In this document: positions 1 through 5,375 of the stretch, in pieces
Numbering within the stretch: the first letter of the stretch is position 1
How the letters are laid out: the number at the start of each line of letters is the position of its first letter
Assembly (NCBI GenBank): GCA_905214905.1
Contig: CAJMNK010000098.1
Coordinates: forward strand, 1-5,409
Direction of reading: 5' to 3'
DNA from: an uncultured bacterium
GTDB lineage: Bacteria; Actinomycetota; Coriobacteriia; Coriobacteriales; Coriobacteriaceae
DNA length: 5,409 nt
The notes under the pieces: model-generated
What the model saw: the letters and a program-made list of their open reading frames with translations, nothing else
Database searches by the model: none
What the model was told of the DNA's origin: nothing
Program-made: the position numbers and the translations under genes

Positions 1-815
1 AGGATGGCGTCGATGAGCGTCAGTACGCCCCCGTCGTTGTTGCTTGGAATACGCCACTTGGCATGCGCGTTCATGTGCTCCTCGGCATTGTCCACGATAA
101 AGCTGTGACCGACGCGCTCAAGCATGGGGATGTCGTTGTACGTATCGCCTACGGCGGCGGCATCAGCGATATCAATGCCCAGCTGCTCGCACAGGTGCGC
201 GACGCCCGACCCCTTGTCGACGCCCAGGTTCATAAAGTCTATCCACTCGCGCCCGGCGTTGGTGACGTAGAGCTTGTCCGAGAACTCGGGGCTGTAGTTC
301 TCGCGAAACGCGGGTTCGGCATCGTAGGCGGGGAAGAAGATCGAAATCTTGTTGGACTCGATATCAAGGCCCTCAAAGCTATCGACGTAGTTGATCGTGT
401 TGTAGTACACGCTGATCTCGTCGTGGTACTGATGGTCGCGGGCGAGCACATAGAACTCGTCGTAGCAGCACAAGACGGGAACGGCACGCGGGTCCTCCGA
501 GGCACGGGCGAGCACCTGCTGATACAGCGCCACATCGATGTTGCTCTTATAGATATAGCTGCCGCGATAGATGACGCAGGCTCCGTTGTCGGGACAAAAA
601 GCAAGTCGGTTCTTAATGCTCTCGAACATTTCCTCGAGTTTGGGGGCGGGGCGTCCGCTGGCGGGGCAGAATACAATGCCTGCGTCGGCGAGCTTGTCCA
701 GGCGCTCATCAAGACCCTGCGGCAACACGCGCTTGTCGGTGAGCAGCGTCTTGTCCATGTCGACGGCGAGAATCTTAATGCTTCCGATATTGGTGTCCGA
801 TTCGTAAGTTTGCAT
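1..815 (-). CDS. HAD-IIB (Cof-like) hydrolase, C-terminus cut by window edge
   Basis: Reading the minus strand from an ATG at 815 gives 271 uninterrupted codons that run past position 1, so the last residues are missing. All four HAD motifs are visible: motif I DMDKT (about residues 19-23, with nucleophile and acid/base aspartates), motif II Ser in PASGR (about 53), motif III Lys in VDKGSG (about 201) and motif IV GDTYND (about 223-228). The long cap-like insert between motifs II and III and the late GDxxND fit the HAD-IIB/Cof group, cytoplasmic Mg-dependent phosphatases usually acting on sugar phosphates or small phosphorylated metabolites. The substrate cannot be read from sequence. The start is supported by an AAAGG about 9 bases upstream on the minus strand. 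A TATAAC-like -10 element lies at 851-856 on that strand, but no good -35 is seen. The fourth residue of motif I is Lys where Gly is most common. Family call is confident, specific function unknown. Confidence 0.9.
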   Translation of the reverse strand, partial: MQTYESDTNIGSIKILAVDMDKTLLTDKRVLPQGLDERLDKLADAGIVFCPASGRPAPKLEEMFESIKNRLAFCPDNGACVIYRGSYIYKSNIDVALYQQVLARASEDPRAVPVLCCYDEFYVLARDHQYHDEISVYYNTINYVDSFEGLDIESNKISIFFPAYDAEPAFRENYSPEFSDKLYVTNAGREWIDFMNLGVDKGSGVAHLCEQLGIDIADAAAVGDTYNDIPMLERVGHSFIVDNAEEHMNAHAKWRIPSNNDGGVLTLIDAI

Positions 816-860
816 AAAAGCGCGCCTTTCGTTTCGAAATTGTTTCAGACGTTATAACCA

Positions 861-1232
861 TCAACCATAACTGAGCGTATTGTCGCAGGAACGGAGCGTA
901 TTTGCACCACGCTTCACAAAGTAATGAAAAAACTTTTCAGAAATTTGAATTTGTCGCTTGTGCTGCGGGCACTTTAGCGTAATATAGCGACCATCGAAAA
1001 CGGAGACGGAAATACAACCGCTTACCGAAGAAAAGGTACCGTTTACGATATTAGAATTGCGCCCGGCGATAGGTGAAAGGAGAGGCAGATGCAGTTCGTA
1101 AAGATCATCACCACTGCAGATAATGCCATCCGACGCCAGCGCGCAATTTCCCGACGACGATAACAATCGTCTCTGTTCGTATGGGGTGAAATGCCCCAAC
1201 AGAGTCATTTTGAGGTCGTTGGGTTTTAGCAC
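861..1232 (-). CDS. possible small protein of unknown function
   Basis: An open frame of 123 codons starts at GTG (1232), with an alternative in-frame ATG at 1208, and ends in TGA at 861, 45 bases before the HAD hydrolase start on the same strand. The protein would be soluble, with no signal peptide or membrane segment, five scattered cysteines and a basic C-terminal third (a CPQHKRQIQI stretch). I recognise no family. For a gene: an uninterrupted frame in a stretch where spurious frames are less expected than in GC-rich DNA, and co-orientation with the next gene. Against: no ribosome binding site ahead of either start, and roughly half of third codon positions are G or C, clearly below the neighbouring genes. 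It may be an acquired or decaying gene, or simply an intergenic region. If it is not a gene, 816-1368 is a gene-free stretch of about 550 bases. Confidence 0.33.
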   Translation of the reverse strand: MLKPNDLKMTLLGHFTPYEQRRLLSSSGNCALASDGIICSGDDLYELHLPLLSPIAGRNSNIVNGTFSSVSGCISVSVFDGRYITLKCPQHKRQIQISEKFFHYFVKRGANTLRSCDNTLSYG

Positions 1233-1368
1233 GATATAAACGCATGTTTCTAGAGCATGCTGTGCTGCTTTTTGCTATTTAACCTGATATTGCACGGTTT
1301 TTTGACCTCGAAATGACTTGCAACTGACCGATGTTCTAACTAGCTACCAAGGGCGAAAGGAAACAGCC
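1233..1368. other. divergent intergenic region upstream of argG
   Basis: This AT-rich stretch must carry the argG promoter and perhaps that of the minus-strand genes. Visible elements are an inverted repeat GCATG-N9-CATGC at 1242-1260, a T-rich run at 1269-1273, a T6 run at 1298-1303, and a TTGACC at 1302-1307 that resembles a -35 box but has no matching -10 hexamer 16-18 bases downstream. No clear ARG box (paired TGAAT/ATTCA-type half-sites bound by ArgR) is visible. I therefore do not place a promoter precisely. Confidence 0.4.
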
Positions 1369-2595
1369 ATGAGCAAGGAAAAAGTCGTTCTCGCATATTC
1401 CGGTGGTCTTGATACATCCGTATGTGTCAAGTGGCTCCAGGACGAGAAGAATCTCGATGTCGTTTGCGTCTGCGGCAACGTGGGCCAGGAGGAGACCGGC
1501 TTGGATGCCAAGAAGCAGAAGGCGCTTGACCTGGGCGTTCTCGATTGCCAGGTGCTCGACCTGCGCGACGAGTTCTCCGATGAGTTCCTGACTAAGGCCA
1601 TCGCCGCAAACTCCATGTACGAGAACAAGTACCCGCTGCTCTCCGCGCTGTCTCGCCCGCTGCTCGCCAAGAAGCTTGTCGAGGTCGCTCACGAGTTTGG
1701 CGCGACCTACGTCGCCCACGGCTGCACCGGCAAGGGTAACGACCAGGTTCGTTTTGAGGCTGCCGTCAAGGCCCTCGACCCCGAGCTTAAGGTTATCGCC
1801 CCGGTTCGCGAGTGGGATCTGAAGTGCCGTCCCGATGAGGTTGCCTATGCTCACGCCCACAACGTGCCGGTTCCTGAGGGCGCCAACGACAACCCCTATT
1901 CCATCGACGACAACCTGTGGGGTCGCGCCATCGAGTGCGGTCACCTGGAGGATCCCTGGAACGAGCCGCTCGACGACGCCTGGGTTATGACCAAGAACCC
2001 CGAGGACACGCCGGACACCCCGACCTACACCGAGATTGAGTTTGAGGCGGGCAAGCCCGTCGCCGTCGATGGCAAGAAGATGAAACTCTCCGAGATCGTC
2101 ATCGCCCTCAACAAGATTTCGGGTGACAACGGCTTTGGCCGTCTCGACCTGGTCGAGGATCGTCTGGTGGGCCTCAAGAGTCGCGAGTGCTACGAGGTTC
2201 CTGGCGCCCTGACGCTCATCACCGCCCACAAGGCGCTCGAGGACATCTGCGTCGAGGGCGACCTGCTCAAGACCAAGATTAAGCTCGAGCAGGATTGGGC
2301 CACCGCCGTGTACAACGGCCAGTGGTACAGCCCGCTCAAAAACGCGCTCGATGCCTTTATGGCCGACACCCAGAAGTTCGTGACCGGCACCGTCCGTCTG
2401 AAGTTCTTTAAGGGCAACTGCCATGTCGTCGGCCGCAAGAGCCCGTTTAGCCTGTATGACTACGGTCTGGCTACCTACGACCGCGACACTACGTTTGACG
2501 AGAAGGCCAGCGCCGGCTTTATCGAGATCGATACGCTGTCGCTCAAGACGTGGGCTAAGGTCCAGGGCCCCAGCTCTGCTGCCGCCCAGGCCTAG
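1369..2595 (+). CDS. argG: argininosuccinate synthase
   Basis: It catalyses ATP-dependent ligation of citrulline and aspartate to argininosuccinate, the penultimate step of arginine synthesis, in the cytoplasm, normally as a homotetramer. The 408-residue protein has the N-type ATP-pyrophosphatase P-loop AYSGGLDTS at residues 9-17, the substrate-binding GKGNDQVRFE at 121-130, the NPYSIDDNLWGR segment at 175-186 and the conserved GRLDLVEDRLVGLKSRE at 257-273. Length is typical of the roughly 400-residue bacterial form. The chosen ATG is preceded by GAAAGG with 8 bases of spacing, and the P-loop sits at the usual distance from this start; the open frame extends further upstream only through a weak TTG at 1318. 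Position 37 is Asn in CGNVGQ, where an Asp before the VGQ is common in relatives. argH follows downstream after 522 bases, so the pair covers the last two steps of the pathway. Confidence 0.97.
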   Translation: MSKEKVVLAYSGGLDTSVCVKWLQDEKNLDVVCVCGNVGQEETGLDAKKQKALDLGVLDCQVLDLRDEFSDEFLTKAIAANSMYENKYPLLSALSRPLLAKKLVEVAHEFGATYVAHGCTGKGNDQVRFEAAVKALDPELKVIAPVREWDLKCRPDEVAYAHAHNVPVPEGANDNPYSIDDNLWGRAIECGHLEDPWNEPLDDAWVMTKNPEDTPDTPTYTEIEFEAGKPVAVDGKKMKLSEIVIALNKISGDNGFGRLDLVEDRLVGLKSRECYEVPGALTLITAHKALEDICVEGDLLKTKIKLEQDWATAVYNGQWYSPLKNALDAFMADTQKFVTGTVRLKFFKGNCHVVGRKSPFSLYDYGLATYDRDTTFDEKASAGFIEIDTLSLKTWAKVQGPSSAAAQA

Positions 2596-2610
2596 CGCTT
2601 CCTTCCTTTG

Positions 2611-2673
2611 GTATCCGCGCGGCCCATCCGCGTGATACATAACGGGCGCATGGGGTCCCTACCTTTCGTTATG
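2611..2673. repeat. two adjacent inverted repeats after argG
   Basis: Just after the argG stop, GTATCCGCG (2611-2619) pairs with CGCG-T-GATAC (2629-2638), leaving one bulged T and a 9-base loop. It is immediately followed by a second inverted repeat, CATAACG (2638-2644) with CGTTATG (2667-2673), separated by 22 bases. Neither is followed by a T run, so they are not typical intrinsic terminators. They may stabilise the 3' end of the argG transcript or form part of a larger fold. A further option is CGGGCG (2643-2648) with CGCCCG (2712-2717), which would compete with the second repeat. Confidence 0.45.
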
Positions 2674-2748
2674 CTTGCTGACACTTCTTAACATCGGTGG
2701 CCCCTACGTTCCGCCCGCATATATGATGCCGCGTCTGCGGCTGAGTCC

Positions 2749-2786
2749 GAGCCCCGCCGGGGTTGTCCGGCGGGGCTCCTCCTATC
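2749..2786 (+). terminator. strong hairpin between argG and the small ORF, possible terminator
   Basis: GAGCCCCGCCGG (2749-2760) and CCGGCGGGGCTC (2767-2778) form a perfect 12-bp, very GC-rich stem with a 6-base loop. The tail is CTCCTATC, pyrimidine-rich but without a real T run, so it would be an atypical intrinsic terminator. It most likely ends or attenuates the argG transcript and separates it from the small ORF and argH. A smaller hairpin, GCCGC-GTCT-GCGGC, lies just upstream at 2728-2741. The hairpin is certain in sequence; its role as a terminator is inferred. Confidence 0.55.
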
Positions 2787-2828
2787 AATTTGACGGCCCT
2801 GCGCCTATATATATGGGGAGTATCCATT

Positions 2829-2999
2829 ATGTTCAATGCTATCGCGCATGCTTTACTTGCCCTCGCGCCCGAGTTCGATGCTGCAAAGGTCGAGGACGTT
2901 CCTATGAGCCTAAAGGCCTGGATCGATGGTTCGCAGGGCAACATTCGGAGGGAGACGTTGGGCGCCAAGTGCATGGCGCGTCACTTCTTTGCAAATTAG
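2829..2999 (+). CDS. small hypothetical protein between argG and argH
   Basis: A 56-residue frame starts at ATG 2829, preceded by GGGGAG at 2815-2820 with 8 bases of spacing, and ends in TAG at 2999. The product begins with a hydrophobic helix-like stretch (FNAIAHALLALAPEF, residues 2-16), continues with an acidic part (residues 17-25) and ends basic (IRRETLGAKCMARHFF). The hydrophobic stretch is too short and interrupted to be a clear membrane segment or signal peptide. I recognise no family. Codons resemble those of the neighbours, and the good ribosome binding site argues for translation. argH starts 118 bases downstream, so the two may share a transcript, which could mean a link with arginine synthesis, or it may be unrelated. 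Longer frames through this region start inside the upstream hairpin and are less likely. Confidence 0.5.
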   Translation: MFNAIAHALLALAPEFDAAKVEDVPMSLKAWIDGSQGNIRRETLGAKCMARHFFAN

Positions 3000-3117
3000 C
3001 TATATGGCCTCGCACATGGTGGGGAATATGCAAAACTAGCGGTTGAGAAATCGCTTTAGCGACAGGGCGCATTGCTTTGGGCGCTTGTTTTGGGATTTGA
3101 TGAAAGGGGACGGTTCT
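3000..3117 (+). other. spacer upstream of argH
   Basis: This 118-base gap between the small ORF and argH holds a short hairpin TCGC-TTTA-GCGA (3051-3062) and a repeated GGGCGC (3065-3070 and 3079-3084 area). A TTGAGA at 3043-3048 has no convincing -10 partner. No clear promoter, terminator or ArgR site is visible, so argH may depend on a promoter further upstream. Confidence 0.35.
3103..3110 (+). promoter_or_regulatory. ribosome binding site that sets the argH start
   Basis: AAAGGGGA lies 7 bases before the ATG at 3118. It overlaps the earlier in-frame ATG at 3100, which itself has no good site upstream. This favours the start at 3118, giving an N-terminus MALWGGRF that matches the usual beginning of ArgH proteins. 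Confidence 0.75.
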
Positions 3118-4548
3118 ATGGCTCTTTGGGGCGGTCGTTTTGAGGCGGGCGTGGCCGAGGTCACGCAGGAGTTTGGCGCGTCGTTGCCGGTTGACAAACA
3201 TCTCTATAAGCAGGATATCGCCGGATCTAAGGCACATGCCAAGATGCTGGCGGCCCAGGGCATTATCAGCGCCGAGGACGAGCAGGCGATTGCCGAGGGC
3301 CTGACCGGAATCGAACAGGATATCGATGCCGGCAACTTCACCTTTGATATCAACGACGAGGACATTCATATGTCCATCGAAAGCGAGCTGACGCGTCGTA
3401 TCGGCGAGGCTGGCAAGCGCTTGCATACTGGGCGTTCGCGCAACGACCAGGTGGCGACCGATACGCGCCTGGGCGTCAAGGCGCTGGCCAAGGAGCTCAT
3501 GGAGGCCAATCTTGAGCTGCGCCATGTGCTGGTGGATGCGGCCAAGAAGTACGACAAGGTGATTCTGCCGGGCTACACGCATATGCAGCACGCTCAGCCC
3601 GTGCTGCTCTCGCATCATCTGCTGGCGTATTCCTGGATGTTCGCGCGTGACTTTACGCGCCTGAAGGCCGCCTTTGATGCCGCCGACAACTGCCCGCTGG
3701 GTGCTGCCGCGCTTGCCGGTACGAGCTATCCGCTCGATCGCCAGATGACGGCTGTCGAACTTGGCTTTGCGGGCGTGATTCCCAACTCGCTCGATGCGGT
3801 TTCCGACCGTGATTTCCTGCTCGATCTGCATTACGCCGGATCCGTCATGGCGATGCACCTGTCGCGTCTTTCCGAGGAGATCGTGCTGTGGTCGAGCTCC
3901 GAATTTGGCTTTATCACGCTTTCAGACTCCTACTCCACCGGCTCGTCTATCATGCCGCAGAAGAAGAATCCCGACTTTGCCGAGCTTATCCGCGGTAAGA
4001 GCGGTCGCGTGTACGGCAACCTGGTGCAGCTGCTGGTAACCATGAAGGGCCTGCCGCTCGCTTATAACAAGGACTTGCAGGAGGACAAGGAGGGCGCGCT
4101 CGATACCGCTCACACGCTCATGCAGTGCCTGTCCGTTATGGCCGGAATGATTTCGACCTGGACCGTCAACGAGGATGCCATGGCGCGCGAGTGCGGCGTG
4201 GGGCATCTTGCCGCCACCGATGTTGCCGATTACCTGGCTAAGCGTGGTCTGCCGTTCCGTGAGGCACATGCCGTGGTGGGCCATCTGGTCCTGATGTGTG
4301 AGAAGCACGGCTGCAATCTTGAGGACCTGCCGTTTGAGGTGTTCCAGGAGGCAAGCCCGCTCTTTGAGCGCGACATTACCGAGGCGCTCGACATCCCGTC
4401 GATTGTCGCCGCACGCACGACCGAGGGCGGTACCGCCCCTGCCGCCGTTGCCGTGCAGCTGCAGCGTGCCGAGGCGCAGCTCGTGGCCGACGAAGGCGTG
4501 TTTGGATCGCTAACCAAGGTTGTCGAGATGGGTCACGGGGCAAAGTAG
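3118..4548 (+). CDS. argH: argininosuccinate lyase
   Basis: It cleaves argininosuccinate to arginine and fumarate, the last step of arginine synthesis, as a cytoplasmic homotetramer of the fumarase/aspartase superfamily. The 476-residue protein starts with the typical LWGGRF, has the HTGRSRNDQVATD block at residues 103-115, the YTHMQHAQP block with the family's conserved catalytic-region Thr-His at 154-155, and the superfamily signature GSSIMPQKKNP at 275-285, whose second Ser (277) corresponds to the catalytic serine on the mobile loop. Length is normal (about 460-480). The frame is open further upstream, to 3043, but the ribosome binding site and N-terminal similarity support 3118. argG lies upstream on the same strand; a terminator follows at 4602. 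No key residue is missing and nothing suggests a broken gene. Confidence 0.97.
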   Translation: MALWGGRFEAGVAEVTQEFGASLPVDKHLYKQDIAGSKAHAKMLAAQGIISAEDEQAIAEGLTGIEQDIDAGNFTFDINDEDIHMSIESELTRRIGEAGKRLHTGRSRNDQVATDTRLGVKALAKELMEANLELRHVLVDAAKKYDKVILPGYTHMQHAQPVLLSHHLLAYSWMFARDFTRLKAAFDAADNCPLGAAALAGTSYPLDRQMTAVELGFAGVIPNSLDAVSDRDFLLDLHYAGSVMAMHLSRLSEEIVLWSSSEFGFITLSDSYSTGSSIMPQKKNPDFAELIRGKSGRVYGNLVQLLVTMKGLPLAYNKDLQEDKEGALDTAHTLMQCLSVMAGMISTWTVNEDAMARECGVGHLAATDVADYLAKRGLPFREAHAVVGHLVLMCEKHGCNLEDLPFEVFQEASPLFERDITEALDIPSIVAARTTEGGTAPAAVAVQLQRAEAQLVADEGVFGSLTKVVEMGHGAK

Positions 4549-4573
4549 AGGTTTGGCTGAAGACGTATTGTCT

Positions 4574-4587
4574 ATTTATTGATAAAT
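4574..4587. repeat. AT-rich palindrome after argH
   Basis: ATTTAT-TG-ATAAAT is a perfect 6-bp inverted repeat with a 2-base centre, 26 bases after the argH stop. Its short spacer makes an RNA hairpin unlikely, so a protein-binding site is possible, but in AT-rich spacer DNA it could also be chance. Confidence 0.25.
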
Positions 4588-4601
4588 CGTTTTAGCTTTA
4601 C

Positions 4602-4632
4602 GGGCGTCTGCTGATGCGGGCGCCCCTATTTT
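4602..4632 (+). terminator. intrinsic terminator of argH
   Basis: GGGCGTCTG (4602-4610) pairs with CGGGCGCCC (4617-4625) in a 9-bp stem with two G-U wobbles and a 6-base loop, followed by CTATTTT. The wobbles pair only in plus-strand RNA, which fits termination of argH transcription. Confidence 0.75.
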
Positions 4633-4653
4633 GCTGCTATGGGGGAGGGGCTT

Positions 4654-4790
4654 GTCGAGAACTTCTGTAGGACCTTTGGGCAGGTTGTGAAGGGGGTACG
4701 TTCGCGGGTGGCAACCGACCGCCCGCTCTGTTCCATGTGGTTGATGAGCGGTCGGATGGTACTCTAATCGGGCTTCGAAACAGAAGTGAC
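4654..4790 (+). ncRNA. candidate structured RNA element between argH and ndk
   Basis: Nested inverted repeats span this gene-free stretch. An outer 8-bp helix is formed by ACTTCTGT (4661-4668) and ACAGAAGT (4780-4787), extendable by GTC/GAC (4654-4656 with 4788-4790) across a GAGA bulge. Inside it, GGGTAC (4694-4699) pairs with GTACTC (4759-4764), including one G-U. Inside that, CCGACCGC (4715-4722) pairs perfectly with GCGGTCGG (4748-4755). An alternative hairpin, GCGGGTGG (4704-4711) with CCGCCCGC (4719-4726), one G-U, excludes the innermost helix. Wobble pairs form only in plus-strand RNA. The GGGTGGCAACC segment recalls the T-box antiterminator core, but no stem I with a specifier codon is visible. 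It matches no RNA family I know. It could be a small RNA, a processed fragment or a cis element; chance pairing is not excluded. Confidence 0.33.
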
Positions 4791-4799
4791 ACATATGGA

Positions 4800-4830
4800 G
4801 CGCTTTAATAAATTGCAGCGTTTCAATAAA
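4800..4830 (+). repeat. imperfect direct repeat upstream of the ndk promoter
   Basis: GCGCTTTAATAAA (4800-4812) and GCGTTTCAATAAA (4818-4830) agree at 11 of 13 positions with an 18-base period. They lie just upstream of the proposed -35 element of ndk, a position suited to an activator site or an AT-rich upstream promoter element. Confidence 0.35.
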
Positions 4831-4840
4831 CAGCTTTTTG

Positions 4841-4869
4841 TTTAACTGCAGCTAAAACTCTGTTACGAT
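4841..4869 (+). promoter_or_regulatory. candidate ndk promoter
   Basis: The proposed -10 is TACGAT (4864-4869), preceded by TG at 4861-4862, giving an extended -10 pattern. The -35 would be TTTAAC (4841-4846, 17-base spacing) or TTAACT (4842-4847, 16-base spacing), both imperfect. Transcription would begin near 4876, leaving a leader of about 55 bases before ndk. Confidence 0.4.
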
Positions 4870-4932
4870 GCAGTCCAGGCGGGTGCCGGAATGGGACTTG
4901 GGCACGCGCGAACCTACTTGAAAGGCTACCTT

Positions 4933-5337
4933 ATGGCTATCGAGAAGACCTTCATCATGATTAAGCCCGACGCGGTGCGCGATCGCAAGATCGGCGAGAT
5001 CGTTGCTCGTATTGAGCGTAGCGGCCTTGTCATCGAGCGCATGGAGATGACCACGCTCGAGCGCGCTACCGTCGAGGAGCACTACGCCCATCTGGCCGAC
5101 AAGCCCTTCTTTGGCGGTCTCTGCGACTTTATGACGAGCGGTCCGGTCGTCAAGATGGTCGTTTCCGGTCTCTCCGCTGTTTCCAAGATGCGCACCCTTA
5201 TGGGCGCTACCAACCCGCTTGATGCTGCGCCCGGCACCATTCGCGGCGACTTCGCTGTCGATGTCAACGCCAACGTGATCCACGGCTCCGACTGCCTGGA
5301 GAACGCCGAGATCGAGATCAAGCGCTTCTTTGGCTAA
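4933..5337 (+). CDS. ndk: nucleoside diphosphate kinase
   Basis: It transfers the gamma-phosphate from ATP to other (deoxy)nucleoside diphosphates through a phosphohistidine, keeping NTP and dNTP pools balanced in the cytoplasm; the enzyme is a tetramer or hexamer. The 134-residue protein has the typical N-terminus EKTFIMIKPDAV, the KPFF and FMTSGPV blocks (57-60 and 66-72), LMGATNP (89-95), PGTIRGDFA (100-108) and the active-site NVIHGSD (114-120) with catalytic His117. Length is that of a normal full-length bacterial Ndk. The ATG at 4933 follows GAAAGG (4920-4925) with 7 bases of spacing; the earlier in-frame ATG at 4891 would add 14 residues not found in the family. It stands alone, with a candidate promoter upstream and a strong terminator downstream. 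Confidence 0.97.
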   Translation: MAIEKTFIMIKPDAVRDRKIGEIVARIERSGLVIERMEMTTLERATVEEHYAHLADKPFFGGLCDFMTSGPVVKMVVSGLSAVSKMRTLMGATNPLDAAPGTIRGDFAVDVNANVIHGSDCLENAEIEIKRFFG

Positions 5338-5339
5338 AC

Positions 5340-5361
5340 CAGCTTTGACTCCTTAAAGCTG
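5340..5361 (+). repeat. small hairpin just after ndk
   Basis: CAGCTTT (5340-5346) pairs with AAAGCTG (5355-5361) around an 8-base loop, two bases after the ndk stop codon. It has no T tail and probably only adds structure to the 3' end ahead of the main terminator. Confidence 0.35.
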
Positions 5362-5375
5362 TTAGCGTGTGGCTT

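Noticed and set aside
63..857. 264-codon plus-strand frame
   Set aside because: It lies opposite the HAD hydrolase, whose four catalytic motifs are intact on the minus strand; the plus-strand translation has no family features.
1262..1303. GTGC/GCAC pairing followed by T6 upstream of argG, considered as a terminator or attenuator
   Set aside because: The stem is only 4 bp with a loop of 26 bases, too weak for an intrinsic terminator.
1313..1339. Two tiny upstream frames before argG (ATG ACT TGC AAC TGA and ATG TTC TAA), considered as a leader peptide
   Set aside because: They have no Arg codons, no ribosome binding site and no attenuator hairpin after them.
1336..2640. 434-codon open frame on the minus strand across argG
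   Set aside because: It is the antisense shadow of argG, created by strong GC bias at third positions. Its translation is rich in Leu, Val, Gly and Asp without family motifs, whereas the plus strand encodes an unmistakable ArgG.
2790..2815. TTGACG with a TATATATAT run as a promoter for the small ORF
   Set aside because: The spacing between hexamers is only 10-14 bases, and the start of transcription would fall on the ribosome binding site. It is possible but not supported enough to list.
2902..3858. 318-codon minus-strand frame across argH
   Set aside because: Antisense shadow of argH; no recognisable motif, and it would begin inside the argH coding region.
4576..4794. 72-codon minus-strand frame in the argH-ndk spacer
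   Set aside because: No ribosome binding site, composition unlike a protein, and it runs through the argH terminator and the inverted repeats.
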